Shown: positions 53,626 to 60,867 of the stretch, one piece after another
Numbering within the stretch: the stretch's first letter is position 1
Layout: each line of letters starts with the position of its first letter
NCBI RefSeq assembly: GCF_025144995.1
Contig: NZ_CP102250.1
Coordinates: 1,364,001-1,428,000, forward strand
Length of the DNA stretch: 64,000 nucleotides
Reading direction: 5' to 3'
Source of the DNA: Alistipes indistinctus YIT 12060
GTDB lineage: Bacteria > Bacteroidota > Bacteroidia > Bacteroidales > Rikenellaceae
Program-made: the position numbers and the translations under genes
The notes under the pieces: model-generated
Databases searched by the model: none
What the model was told of the DNA's origin: nothing
What the model saw: the letters and a program-made list of their open reading frames with translations, nothing else

Positions 53626-55119
53626 ATGAAAAACCTGCCACTCCTGCTGGGTACGGCGGCCTTGAGCCTCGCCTCGTTCTTTGCAGCCGTAAGCGCGGAA
53701 CCGTCCGTTTATCGTTACAGTGCCCTGAAAAGAGACAAAACCGACTATGCCGCCATCGCAGCAGGTTGCCCCAACAAAGCGATTCCTTCCGATTACTACA
53801 CGTACCTGCAAGCGACGACATACCGCGAACAAGATTTGCAACGCTCGGGCGACGCACTACGCCTGTTTCCGTGGGAAAACCCGATAATATTCGACCCGGT
53901 TGCCTCCGGCACACACCTCCGGCCGTTCATCGACAGCCTCTACATAAAAGAACCGATACCCGGAGACTCGACCCAATATTTCTCCCTCGAAAGTCATTTC
54001 TCGTGCCATACCAAGCCGGGCAGTTCATCGCTGACGATGCAGGGAGTACACCTCACTCCCATCCGCCCCGCCAATCCCAAAATATCGGGCGCCGTCAGTG
54101 ATCCGATCGAAGGGCTGGGCAATGCACGAGTGCAGATACTTTATGCATTTCAGGATGAAAACGGCAGTGAACTGCTCCTGAATACCGACTCAGGTCTTAG
54201 CTACCGGAGCGACCTTACCGGCGGCGAACGGAAAGAAATCCTACAACTCCAACTCGAAACCGCCCCTTTCCGGGCAATCAGATTCGGCTATTTAGAGGTC
54301 AACCTGCTCCCTCCCTCCGGTTACGATCACGTTTGCATTACCTCCGATTCGGTTGGGAAAACGGTTTATCTGGGTGCTGTCCCGTTGCAGGTCCTGGCAT
54401 TCGCTCCGGGGGTACTTCACCTGCAATGTCCTTTTCTTCAGCAAGAGCAAGCAATGAATGCCGAACTGACCTGCATCCGGGGCGGGATGTTACTCCGCAG
54501 CACCCATCGTTCCTCGCAGGCGATCGCCCGGAGTAAATACGACTGGTATCGCCGACATCCGGGACTGAAATATCAGAAATTCGAAAAGGCAAAAGCTTCC
54601 TGGTCGCTTTCGTCCGAAGGACGGGACCAATCGGTGTTGTTGTTCCAAACCGGTTGCGACGCCGAACAGGTACATCTATCGATCCGCAAACCGACATCGT
54701 TCGAAGATATTTTAGCGTCCCGAATATTCGTTTTCCATGCGGAGCCGTCCGGAGATTATTTGTTTTCACTCCTGCGCAAAAGCAGGGACGGCGTACTCCG
54801 GCCGCTCAAGGAAGATCCTGCTGAGACCCCACCCAAATATACCGGGGGCAATGAAGCGATGTTCCGCCAGCTCGCAAAAAATACGACCTATCCACAGAAG
54901 GCCGCTCAGGAGGGAATTGAAGGAACCGTGCTGGTTTCGGCCCATATCGACACCGACGGCACACTGACAACCGCCGAAGTCTACAAAAGCGTACATCCGC
55001 TACTCGACGAAGAGGCTCTACGGGTCGTGCGACTGCTCAAAAAGTGGGAACCGGCTTATGTTTCAGGGGTAGCTACCAAGATGAACCTCCTCATTCCCAT
55101 TGTCTTCAAATTGCGATAA
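53626..55119 (+). CDS. Exported protein ending in a TonB C-terminal domain
   Basis: A 497-residue protein. The start at 53626 gives a signal peptide (LLLGTAALSLASFFAAVSAE). The first 380 residues are beta-rich with no family I recognise. The last 85 residues are a TonB-C domain: 'NTTYPQKAAQEGIEGTVLVS', 'AHIDTDGTLTTAEVYKSVHP', 'LLDEEALRVVRLLKKWEPAY' and 'NLLIPIVFKLR'. Normally this domain is linked to a membrane-anchored TonB that pushes on outer-membrane transporters. Here it is behind a cleavable signal and a large unknown domain, with no TM anchor visible. Possible role: mechanosensing or energy transfer in the periplasm. Confidence 0.7.
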   Translation: MKNLPLLLGTAALSLASFFAAVSAEPSVYRYSALKRDKTDYAAIAAGCPNKAIPSDYYTYLQATTYREQDLQRSGDALRLFPWENPIIFDPVASGTHLRPFIDSLYIKEPIPGDSTQYFSLESHFSCHTKPGSSSLTMQGVHLTPIRPANPKISGAVSDPIEGLGNARVQILYAFQDENGSELLLNTDSGLSYRSDLTGGERKEILQLQLETAPFRAIRFGYLEVNLLPPSGYDHVCITSDSVGKTVYLGAVPLQVLAFAPGVLHLQCPFLQQEQAMNAELTCIRGGMLLRSTHRSSQAIARSKYDWYRRHPGLKYQKFEKAKASWSLSSEGRDQSVLLFQTGCDAEQVHLSIRKPTSFEDILASRIFVFHAEPSGDYLFSLLRKSRDGVLRPLKEDPAETPPKYTGGNEAMFRQLAKNTTYPQKAAQEGIEGTVLVSAHIDTDGTLTTAEVYKSVHPLLDEEALRVVRLLKKWEPAYVSGVATKMNLLIPIVFKLR

Positions 55120-55332
55120 TTCCTTTCAAAATATCAATAAGAACCGGATTCATAAAAAAAGAGGAAACACAAAAAGTCCGCCTGGCCAAAAGACGGGAAT
55201 ACACACTTTGGCAAATGGAGTATGGACAGTTGTCCCGAACAGGCCAACATCAAGAAAGCCGCAATATATTCATTAGATGTCCTTACCCAGGATACATCCA
55301 GATCTTATTGAGACGCGAGAACATAAAAGAAA

Positions 55333-55365
55333 AAGGTCCTTACAATCTTCAACTGTAAGGACCTT
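55333..55365 (-). terminator. Terminator after the tRNA-Leu pair
   Basis: A perfect 12-bp stem (AAGGTCCTTACA / TGTAAGGACCTT) with a 9-nt loop. On the minus strand it is followed by TTTTTCTTTT. It ends the tRNA-Leu operon and could also stop the converging TonB-C transcript. Confidence 0.8.
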
Positions 55366-55367
55366 AG

Positions 55368-55449
55368 TGCCCAGGACAGGAATCGAACCTGCACGCCTTG
55401 CGGCACACGCACCTGAAACGTGCGCGTCTACCTATTCCGCCACCTGGGC
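55368..55449 (-). tRNA. tRNA-Leu (CAG)
   Basis: Minus-strand tRNA with acceptor GCCCAGG paired to CCTGGGC, discriminator A, and a long variable arm (class II). The anticodon stem is CACGT/GCGTG with loop TTCAGGT, giving anticodon CAG for Leu (CUG). T arm contains GGTTCGATTCC. The CCA end is not encoded. It is 64 bp downstream of the second tRNA-Leu in the transcript. Confidence 0.93.
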
Positions 55450-55513
55450 ATATCGTTAAATCAATAATTTCAGAACAATGGCAATTGCCGCACGGCGTAC
55501 CGCCGCATAAACA

Positions 55514-55600
55514 TGGTGCCCAGAACAAGACTCGAACTTGCACACCGTAACCGGCACTACCCCCTCAAAGTAGCGTGTCTACCAATTTCACCATCTGGGC
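55514..55600 (-). tRNA. tRNA-Leu (GAG)
   Basis: Minus-strand tRNA with acceptor GCCCAGA paired to TCTGGGC and CCA encoded at the 3' end. The anticodon stem is CTACT/GGTAG with loop TTGAGGG, giving anticodon GAG for Leu (CUC/CUU). It has a long variable arm (class II) and a T arm with AGTTCGAGTCT. It is transcribed first of the pair, after the AGGTT-type leader. Confidence 0.93.
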
Positions 55601-55693
55601 CTGATATCTGTATGCAACAGGGAGTGAAGTCCGCAGGTTAAATTTCAAAGGAAAGACATCAGTCCGGGAACAATGCCCCGAGTCTGGAATGCC

Positions 55694-55759
55694 TTCCTTC
55701 TACTAACCTAAAACTAACTACTAACCTAAATGAACCTAAAACTTCGTTGCAAAGATAAG
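55694..55759 (-). repeat. AGGTT-type leader repeat, copy 2
   Basis: Near-identical to copy 1 (28915-28975), same orientation, with small insertions. On the minus strand it begins just after a TATCTTTG -7 box and contains three AGGTT units. An AAGGAA/TTCCTT pairing with a GC-rich hairpin lies between it and the tRNA-Leu genes, as in copy 1, though the enclosed stem sequence is different. Confidence 0.8.
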
Positions 55760-55781
55760 GCGTTAAAACATATTCTCCAAA
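55750..55781 (-). promoter_or_regulatory. Promoter of tRNA-Leu operon
   Basis: Minus-strand TATCTTTG (complement of 55750-55757), 20-nt spacer, TTTG (complement of 55778-55781). A full match to the Bacteroidetes layout, about 150 bp upstream of the first tRNA-Leu. Confidence 0.7.
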
Positions 55782-55930
55782 CAAATTAATAAAATAATTT
55801 AAATTCGTCATGGAGTGTAAAGAACCTGCTTTCCATAGCGGAAAGTGGTGCAAAGGTAGCCAAAATTGAGAAACCGCAAAATATTAGGGTGAAATTTTCG
55901 GGTATTTTTTCATTTTCCGGTTATTCGTCC

Positions 55931-55938
55931 TATCTTTG
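55931..55938 (+). promoter_or_regulatory. Candidate -7 box for rplY
   Basis: TATCTTTG followed by CC, 92 bp upstream of the rplY ATG. The -33 TTG is not obvious. A leader of about 85 nt with short GC-rich pairs follows. Confidence 0.5.
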
Positions 55939-56030
55939 CCCACCGGAAACGGCCCGATGGGGAGGCAGGTTCAATCTCTTGTCCTGTTTCTGAGTAGCGC
56001 CGGAATGTAAATTTAAACGACTTTTAAACT

Positions 56031-56606
56031 ATGGAAACAATCAAAATTGCCGGCGTGAAACGCGCTGATTTCGGCAAAAAAGAGAGCAAACACATCCGCA
56101 AAGAGGGGATGATTCCCTGCACGATCTACGGCCGTGGCGAAACGGTTCACTTCTCGGTGGACGCCAAAGCGGTAAAACCGCTGATCTATACGCCGCAGTC
56201 CTACCTGGTGGAGTTCGACATCGAAGGCCAGAAAGAGGTAGGCGTAATGCGCGAAGTGCAGTACCATCCCGTCAAAGATAACGTACTGCACATCGACTTC
56301 TACCACGTAGTTCCCGGCAAACCGATCTCGATCGACGTTCCGGTGCGCCTGACCGGCAACTCGGAAGGTGTAAAGCAGGGCGGTAAACTGATCCTCAGCA
56401 AGCGTAAAGTACGCATCAGCGCCACGATGGAGAACCTTCCCGACGAGATCGTCGTTGACGTAACGACCCTCGGCCTGGGCAAGAGCATCTTCGTAGGAGA
56501 CCTCCAGTATGACAACATCACGTTGCTGACACCAGCCTCTACCGCTGTTTGCGCAGTCAAGATGACCCGTGCCGCAAGGGGTGCCGCCGCTGCCGCCGCC
56601 GAATAA
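56031..56606 (+). CDS. rplY: 50S ribosomal protein L25/general stress protein Ctc
   Basis: Binds 5S rRNA in the large subunit. The 191-residue length shows the long Ctc form with an extra C-terminal beta domain. Text: 'IKIAGVKRADFGKKESKHIR', 'EGMIPCTIYGRGE', 'GVMREVQYHPVKDNVLHIDF' and 'RLTGNSEGVKQGGKLILSKR'. The Ala-rich tail ends the protein. It is followed 79 bp later by pth, an arrangement common in Bacteroidetes (ctc-pth-S4 protein). Confidence 0.96.
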   Translation: METIKIAGVKRADFGKKESKHIRKEGMIPCTIYGRGETVHFSVDAKAVKPLIYTPQSYLVEFDIEGQKEVGVMREVQYHPVKDNVLHIDFYHVVPGKPISIDVPVRLTGNSEGVKQGGKLILSKRKVRISATMENLPDEIVVDVTTLGLGKSIFVGDLQYDNITLLTPASTAVCAVKMTRAARGAAAAAAE

Positions 56607-56685
56607 TCCGCAACAGGTTGTAACCACCCGTGAGCCTTCGGACATACGTCGAAACGTGAAGCGGGAAAATCAATAACCCTATGCA

Positions 56686-57249
56686 ATGAAATATCTGATT
56701 GTTGGACTGGGAAATATCGGAGCCGAATACGCTGCGACCCGTCACAATATAGGTTTCAAGGTATTGGACGCTTTAGCAGAAGCGTCCAATACTGTTTTTA
56801 GCTCCCAGCGCTACGGCTCGGTAGCGGAACTGAAACACAAAGGACGGACATTCATCCTGCTCAAGCCGTCGACCTACATGAACCTGAGCGGGAAAGCCGT
56901 CAGTTACTGGATGCAGGCCGAGAAAATTCCGTTGGAAAACGTTTTCGTCATCGTCGACGACATCGCGCTGCCGTTCGGTACGATCCGCATCCGGGCCAAA
57001 GGAAGCGACGGGGGACATAACGGGCTTAAAAATATAGCCGAACTGCTCGGCACGAATGCATATGCCCGGCTGCGGTTCGGCATCGGGGGCGATTTTCCGA
57101 AAGGAATGCAGATCGACTACGTACTGGGCGAATGGACAAAAGAGGAGGCCACAGCACTGCCCGAGCGCACCAAAGTGGCTGCCGAGGCGATCAAAGCATT
57201 CGGCACGATCGGGCTTGAACGAACTATGAATCAGTTCAATAATAGCTGA
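56686..57249 (+). CDS. pth: Peptidyl-tRNA hydrolase
   Basis: Releases tRNA from peptidyl-tRNA lost from the ribosome. Signature residues: '[20 protein letters not shown]' with the catalytic His, '[15 protein letters not shown]' (Asn), '[16 protein letters not shown]' (Asp) and '[20 protein letters not shown]'. Length of 187 residues is normal. It lies between rplY and an S4-domain protein. Confidence 0.97.
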   Translation: MKYLIVGLGNIGAEYAATRHNIGFKVLDALAEASNTVFSSQRYGSVAELKHKGRTFILLKPSTYMNLSGKAVSYWMQAEKIPLENVFVIVDDIALPFGTIRIRAKGSDGGHNGLKNIAELLGTNAYARLRFGIGGDFPKGMQIDYVLGEWTKEEATALPERTKVAAEAIKAFGTIGLERTMNQFNNS

Positions 57250-57372
57250 GCTTCCCTGCTCCGCTAAATCCTCAAACAACGGCACGTTAATACATCTTAA
57301 CACATTAACCAATCTCAATTAACAGACTAAACAACAGTTCTGGTTTCTTCCACCCCAAAACTTGATACCGTT

Positions 57373-57774
57373 ATGGACGATTCGGTCAGGATAGACAAAT
57401 GGCTTTGGGCCGTGCGCATCTTTAAGACGCGCAGCGACGCGGCCGAGGCCTGCCGTACCAACCGCGTGACGCTGAACGGCAGCTACACCAAGCCTTCGCG
57501 CGAGATCAAGCCCGGAGACACCGTGACCGTCCGCAAAACACTCGTCACCTACTCGTTTCGCGTCCTTGCCCTCGTATCGAGCCGCCAAGGCGCCAAAAAC
57601 GTCCCGGAATACATGGAGGACATCACGCCTCCGGAAGAGCTAAATAAACTGAACGTGCCGCGTGAAACCATCTTCGTCCAGCGCGACCGTGGTATGGGGC
57701 GTCCCACCAAACGTGAACGGCGGGAGATCGATGCGCTGATGGGCGATCTCTCCTATTCGGACGAAGAGGAGTAA
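57373..57774 (+). CDS. hslR: S4-domain RNA-binding protein (HslR/Hsp15-like)
   Basis: A 133-residue protein with an S4 RNA-binding fold: 'VRIDKWLWAVRIFKTRSDAA', 'EACRTNRVTLNG' and 'SREIKPGDTVTVRKTLV'. The acidic/basic C-terminal tail ('RDRGMGRPTKRERREIDALM') is typical of Bacteroidetes Hsp15 relatives. Hsp15 recycles stalled 50S subunits carrying a nascent chain in E. coli. The ctc-pth-hslR neighbourhood supports a translation-quality role. Confidence 0.88.
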   Translation: MDDSVRIDKWLWAVRIFKTRSDAAEACRTNRVTLNGSYTKPSREIKPGDTVTVRKTLVTYSFRVLALVSSRQGAKNVPEYMEDITPPEELNKLNVPRETIFVQRDRGMGRPTKRERREIDALMGDLSYSDEEE

Positions 57775-57861
57775 TCCCTGCAACCCAACGTACCGTACCG
57801 CCCTCCTATAAAAATTCGATCCGCGAAAGGGAATAAGTCGCGGTTTCGCTATTTATTTACT

Positions 57862-58004
57862 TATATTTGTAATCCACATTCTTTACGACATAAATCCCAT
57901 ATCAAATCTTTCACCGCTTCATTGTGGTGACAAAATTGCCATGTCTTTACCTGAGCAGTGCGTCCCCCAAATGCACTGTTGTAATGACTGCATGATTTGA
58001 TATG
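57862..58004 (+). promoter_or_regulatory. Candidate promoter and structured leader of the helix-hairpin-helix gene
   Basis: TATATTTG at 57862-57869 is a -7 match, about 200 bp upstream of the next gene. An 11-bp perfect inverted repeat CATATCAAATC (57898-57908) / GATTTGATATG (57994-58004) brackets an 85-nt segment, inside which CAGTGC and GCACTG can pair. The region has no gene. It could be a folded leader, small RNA or a short mobile remnant. Confidence 0.4.
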
Positions 58005-58072
58005 AGTAAAATCGTATTGAATGTGGAACTGGGTCAGATGCACTGTTCTTTATACCATAGAGCTGCAAACCC

Positions 58073-59164
58073 GTGTTACGCTCACGCATCCAAGACCTGC
58101 TTCGTTCCCTGTTCTCGTTTTCGCGCAGGGAACGAAAGCGGGTTTTGTTGTTATTACCCCTGCTCGTGGCACTTTGCCTGTTGTTCGCTCGCCTGGGAAA
58201 GCCCCGTTTCGAAAAGAGTTTCACGCTCTACAGCGACCGCGTACTCGATTCGGTGCAGGCAAACATACATACAGGAATTTCAGATAATTTCGCCGAAAAG
58301 TTTTTTTCATCCGGCAAATCGCCCCAATCCGGCAAAAGCCGGGAACCCCGGCGCGACTCGCTTTTCACTTTCGATCCCAACACGGCAACCCTGGAACAGC
58401 TCATCCGGCTCGGCTTCTCGCCAAAACAGGCCCGGGTAATTCTGAATTACCGCGATGCCGGCGCTGTTTTCCGCCACAAAGAGGATTTCGCGCGCTGCTA
58501 CACCGTCTCCACCGAGAAATTCGCAGAACTGGCCCCGTACATACGCATCGATCAGACCTACTCTGCCGTCGAGCAGAATCCGCATACGGTTCGCGCCGGC
58601 AACAGGCAGGAAAACAAACCGGAAACAGACACCGCACCCGATACGAACCGGTCTTCGCCCCGGCCGGACACCGCTCCCGTACCGATACCGGCAGGCAGTA
58701 ATCCAGATGCTTCACCAACGCCTCTCCGGGACAAGCGAGACGAACAATCCCGGCACGCAGGCCCGATAGAACTGAACAGCGCCGATTCCGCCGCTCTGGT
58801 CTCCATCCGCGGCATCGGTCCACTCACGGCCGGACGCATCATCCGCTACCGAAACGCACTGGGCGGATTCGCCTCGGTCAGCCAGTTACAGGAGGTTACG
58901 GGTATGACCGACCGGAACTACCAGATGATTTTGCAACAAATTTTCGTCGATTGTAGCAAAATTCAAAAAATTGATATTAACTTTGCGTCCCCGAAGCGGA
59001 TGCAGGGTCACCCTTATTTACCGCCCAAGGCATTAAACAGAATCCTGAAGTTCAGGCAATTGAAAGGAGGTTGGAGCGACACCGGAGATTTGATAGAGCA
59101 ACATATTTTATCAGCGGAAGAGGCCGAACGGCTGGAACCGTATCTCTGCTTCGGGACGCATTAG
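58073..59164 (+). CDS. Membrane-anchored helix-hairpin-helix (ComEA-like) protein
   Basis: A 363-residue protein starting with GTG. One N-terminal membrane helix (about residues 24-40, 'VLLLLPLLVALCLLFAR') is followed by three helix-hairpin-helix modules: 'FDPNTATLEQLIRLGFSPKQ' near 103, 'IELNSADSAALVSIRGIGPL' near 228, then 'RIIRYRNALGGFASVSQLQE' and a third 'LNRILKFRQLKGGWSDTGDL' near 325. A Pro/Ser-rich linker separates the first two. ComEA-type HhH proteins bind DNA without sequence preference, in the periplasm, during uptake. No other competence gene is adjacent, so the role is uncertain. Confidence 0.78.
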   Translation: MLRSRIQDLLRSLFSFSRRERKRVLLLLPLLVALCLLFARLGKPRFEKSFTLYSDRVLDSVQANIHTGISDNFAEKFFSSGKSPQSGKSREPRRDSLFTFDPNTATLEQLIRLGFSPKQARVILNYRDAGAVFRHKEDFARCYTVSTEKFAELAPYIRIDQTYSAVEQNPHTVRAGNRQENKPETDTAPDTNRSSPRPDTAPVPIPAGSNPDASPTPLRDKRDEQSRHAGPIELNSADSAALVSIRGIGPLTAGRIIRYRNALGGFASVSQLQEVTGMTDRNYQMILQQIFVDCSKIQKIDINFASPKRMQGHPYLPPKALNRILKFRQLKGGWSDTGDLIEQHILSAEEAERLEPYLCFGTH

Positions 59165-59224
59165 CCCCGAACGATCCATAGAAAACCGAATTTTAAACTG
59201 CCTTAGGCAAAAAATTTACAGACC

Positions 59225-59416
59225 ATGATTATCATGCCGATCAAAGAGGGTGAAAACATCGAAAGAGCCCTCAAAAAATTCAAACGCAAATACGAGAAAA
59301 CCGGTGTCCTGAAGGAACTGCGCCGCCGCCAGTACTTCACCAAACCCTCTGTCGTAAACCGTGTCAACAAGCTGCACGCGATTTACGTCGAGCAGTTGCA
59401 GCGCGAAGAAGAGTAG
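59225..59416 (+). CDS. rpsU: 30S ribosomal protein S21
   Basis: A 63-residue protein (MIIMPIKEGENIERALKKFK, then 'RKYEKTGVLKELRRRQYFTK'), standard S21 of Bacteroidetes. The first ATG is preferred over the second, matching relatives that begin 'MIVVPVKEGENIERAL'. It opens the rpsU-xerC-hpf cluster. Bacteroidetes ribosomes often lack a functional anti-SD, and S21 is implicated in that; this is known from the literature and not read here. Confidence 0.96.
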   Translation: MIIMPIKEGENIERALKKFKRKYEKTGVLKELRRRQYFTKPSVVNRVNKLHAIYVEQLQREEE

Positions 59417-59503
59417 CCTCCCTTCTGAACTGCAAGGTTCCAAAGCCCCGCTTTGCGGGTCACGACACCGGCCTTAAGAGAGGTTCTCTTTAAAATAAAA
59501 GGC

Positions 59504-59511
59504 TATCTTTG
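59504..59511 (+). promoter_or_regulatory. Candidate xerC promoter (leaderless) with palindrome upstream
   Basis: TATCTTTG lies only 4 bp before the xerC ATG, so a transcript from it would begin at or near the start codon. A 6-bp inverted repeat AAGAGA-GGT-TCTCTT at 59476-59490 sits at the place of the -33 element and could be an operator. Confidence 0.4.
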
Positions 59512-59515
59512 AGTT

Positions 59516-60472
59516 ATGATCGAGGGATTCCTGACATATCTGCGCTCAGAGAAACGATATTCCGAACTGACGGTACGCGCCTATGGCGACGACATCCGTC
59601 AGTTCGTTCTTTTTTGCTGTGGGGTTACCGCCCCCCCTACTCCCGAAGAGGAGGCGGACATCCTCCGCTCGTTCGACCCCACGCTCTCCGAGGGCAATGA
59701 CCTGCGCGGCTGGATCATGCACCTGACCGGGACCAAAAATCTCAGCGCCCGGAGCGTAAACCGCAAAATCTCTTCGGTCAAATCTTTGTACCGCTACCTG
59801 CGCAAAAAAGGAATTGTCGCGGGTGACCCTTTCGTCCGGATCAGTGCCCTGAAAACCCCGCAAAGGCTTCCTTCGTTCGTCGAGGAGAGCCGCATGCAAG
59901 GCATCCTGCAATCGATCGTCGCCCCGACGGATGATTTTCTCACCGAACGCGATGCTCTGATCGTGCTGCTTTTTTATGCGACTGGCATACGTCTTGCAGA
60001 ATTGATTAACATAAAGCTGGAAGATTTCTCGGACCGTTATTCGCTGCTGAAAGTGCGGGGCAAAGGGGACAAGGAACGGGTCGTGCCGGTCATCGAAGCT
60101 GTTTCGGCCAAAATTGTCCACTATTTGGAACTCTTACGGGCCGAAAACATTTGTGAAAGCGGGATAAATTACCTATTTTTATCTCAACAAGGAAACCCCA
60201 TAAGCCGCAGCGAAGTGTACCGGATCGTCCACACGCTGCTGCGCGAAGCGGGGGTACAAGGCAAAAGCAGCCCGCACGTCCTGAGGCACACTTTCGCCAC
60301 GCACCTGCTCAACAGCGGGGCCGACATCCGGACGATCCAGGAACTGCTGGGGCACTCGTCGTTGGGAGCAACGCAAATATACACACACAACAGTATAGAA
60401 CAACTTAAACAAGTGTATAACAAGGCCCATCCCAGGGCCGGAAACATAAAAAATAAGGAGGACAAACTATGA
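59516..60472 (+). CDS. xerC: Tyrosine recombinase XerC
   Basis: A 318-residue site-specific recombinase that with XerD resolves chromosome dimers at dif. The SAM-like N-terminal domain 'EGFLTYLRSEKRYSELTVRA' is followed by the catalytic domain with Arg in 'YATGIRLAELINIK', Lys in 'KVRGKGDKERVVPV', His-x-x-Arg in 'HVLRHTFATHLLNSGADIRT', His in 'LLGHSSLGATQIYTH' and Tyr in that last motif. It is linked to rpsU and hpf, the invariant Bacteroidetes order, so it is the housekeeping Xer and not a phage integrase. Its stop overlaps the hpf start by 4 bp. Confidence 0.95.
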   Translation: MIEGFLTYLRSEKRYSELTVRAYGDDIRQFVLFCCGVTAPPTPEEEADILRSFDPTLSEGNDLRGWIMHLTGTKNLSARSVNRKISSVKSLYRYLRKKGIVAGDPFVRISALKTPQRLPSFVEESRMQGILQSIVAPTDDFLTERDALIVLLFYATGIRLAELINIKLEDFSDRYSLLKVRGKGDKERVVPVIEAVSAKIVHYLELLRAENICESGINYLFLSQQGNPISRSEVYRIVHTLLREAGVQGKSSPHVLRHTFATHLLNSGADIRTIQELLGHSSLGATQIYTHNSIEQLKQVYNKAHPRAGNIKNKEDKL

Positions 60473-60762
60473 ACGTGAAAATCCAATCCGTAAAGTTCGA
60501 CGCCGACCAGAAACTTGTCGATTTCATCCAACTCAAACTCTCGAAGATCGGGCGGTTCGCCGACAACATCCTCTCTGCTGACGTGACGCTGAAAATAGAT
60601 AAGGACGACGAGGTGGGCAACAAGGTGGCTATCGTCAAATTGAACGTAGCCGGCGGCGAGTTGGTAGCCGATCGGCGCAGCAAGAGTTTTGAAGAGTCGG
60701 TAGACTTATGCATCGACGCTATCAAAAAGCAAATCGAAAAATTCAAGGAAAAGCGCAAATAG
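60469..60762 (+). CDS. hpf: Ribosome hibernation-promoting factor
   Basis: A 97-residue protein that binds the 30S subunit to stop translation at stationary phase. Sequence 'VKIQSVKFDADQKLVDFIQL', 'ADVTLKIDKDDEVGNKVAIV' and 'RRSKSFEESVDLCIDAIKKQ' matches the short HPF/YfiA family (no dimerisation tail). The ATGA overlap with the xerC stop means it is coupled to xerC. The strong terminator follows. Confidence 0.95.
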   Translation: MNVKIQSVKFDADQKLVDFIQLKLSKIGRFADNILSADVTLKIDKDDEVGNKVAIVKLNVAGGELVADRRSKSFEESVDLCIDAIKKQIEKFKEKRK

Positions 60763-60794
60763 TATCCGTCACACATACTGTTTAATTTAATTGG

Positions 60795-60819
60795 AAAGCC
60801 GCCCCGCAAGGGCGGCTTT
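60795..60819 (+). terminator. Terminator of the rpsU-xerC-hpf cluster
   Basis: A perfect 10-bp stem (AAAGCCGCCC / GGGCGGCTTT) with loop CGCAA, then TT. It is 32 bp after the hpf stop. Confidence 0.88.
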
Positions 60820-60867
60820 TTCCGCAAAAAGTATTACCTTAGCCCTCATCCCTAAACTCTACCCCAC

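Larger units (their letters stand above)
55601..56030. other. Intergenic region with divergent tRNA-Leu leader and rplY promoter
   Basis: Contains the minus-strand tRNA leader, its repeat and promoter, and the plus-strand rplY -7 box and leader. Between them, 55782-55930 is A/T-rich with nothing specific. Confidence 0.5.

Noticed and set aside
59516-60472. XerC-like gene as a possible phage integrase for the structural block.
   Set aside because: It is 31 kb away and locked in the conserved rpsU-xerC-hpf order, so it is the housekeeping recombinase.
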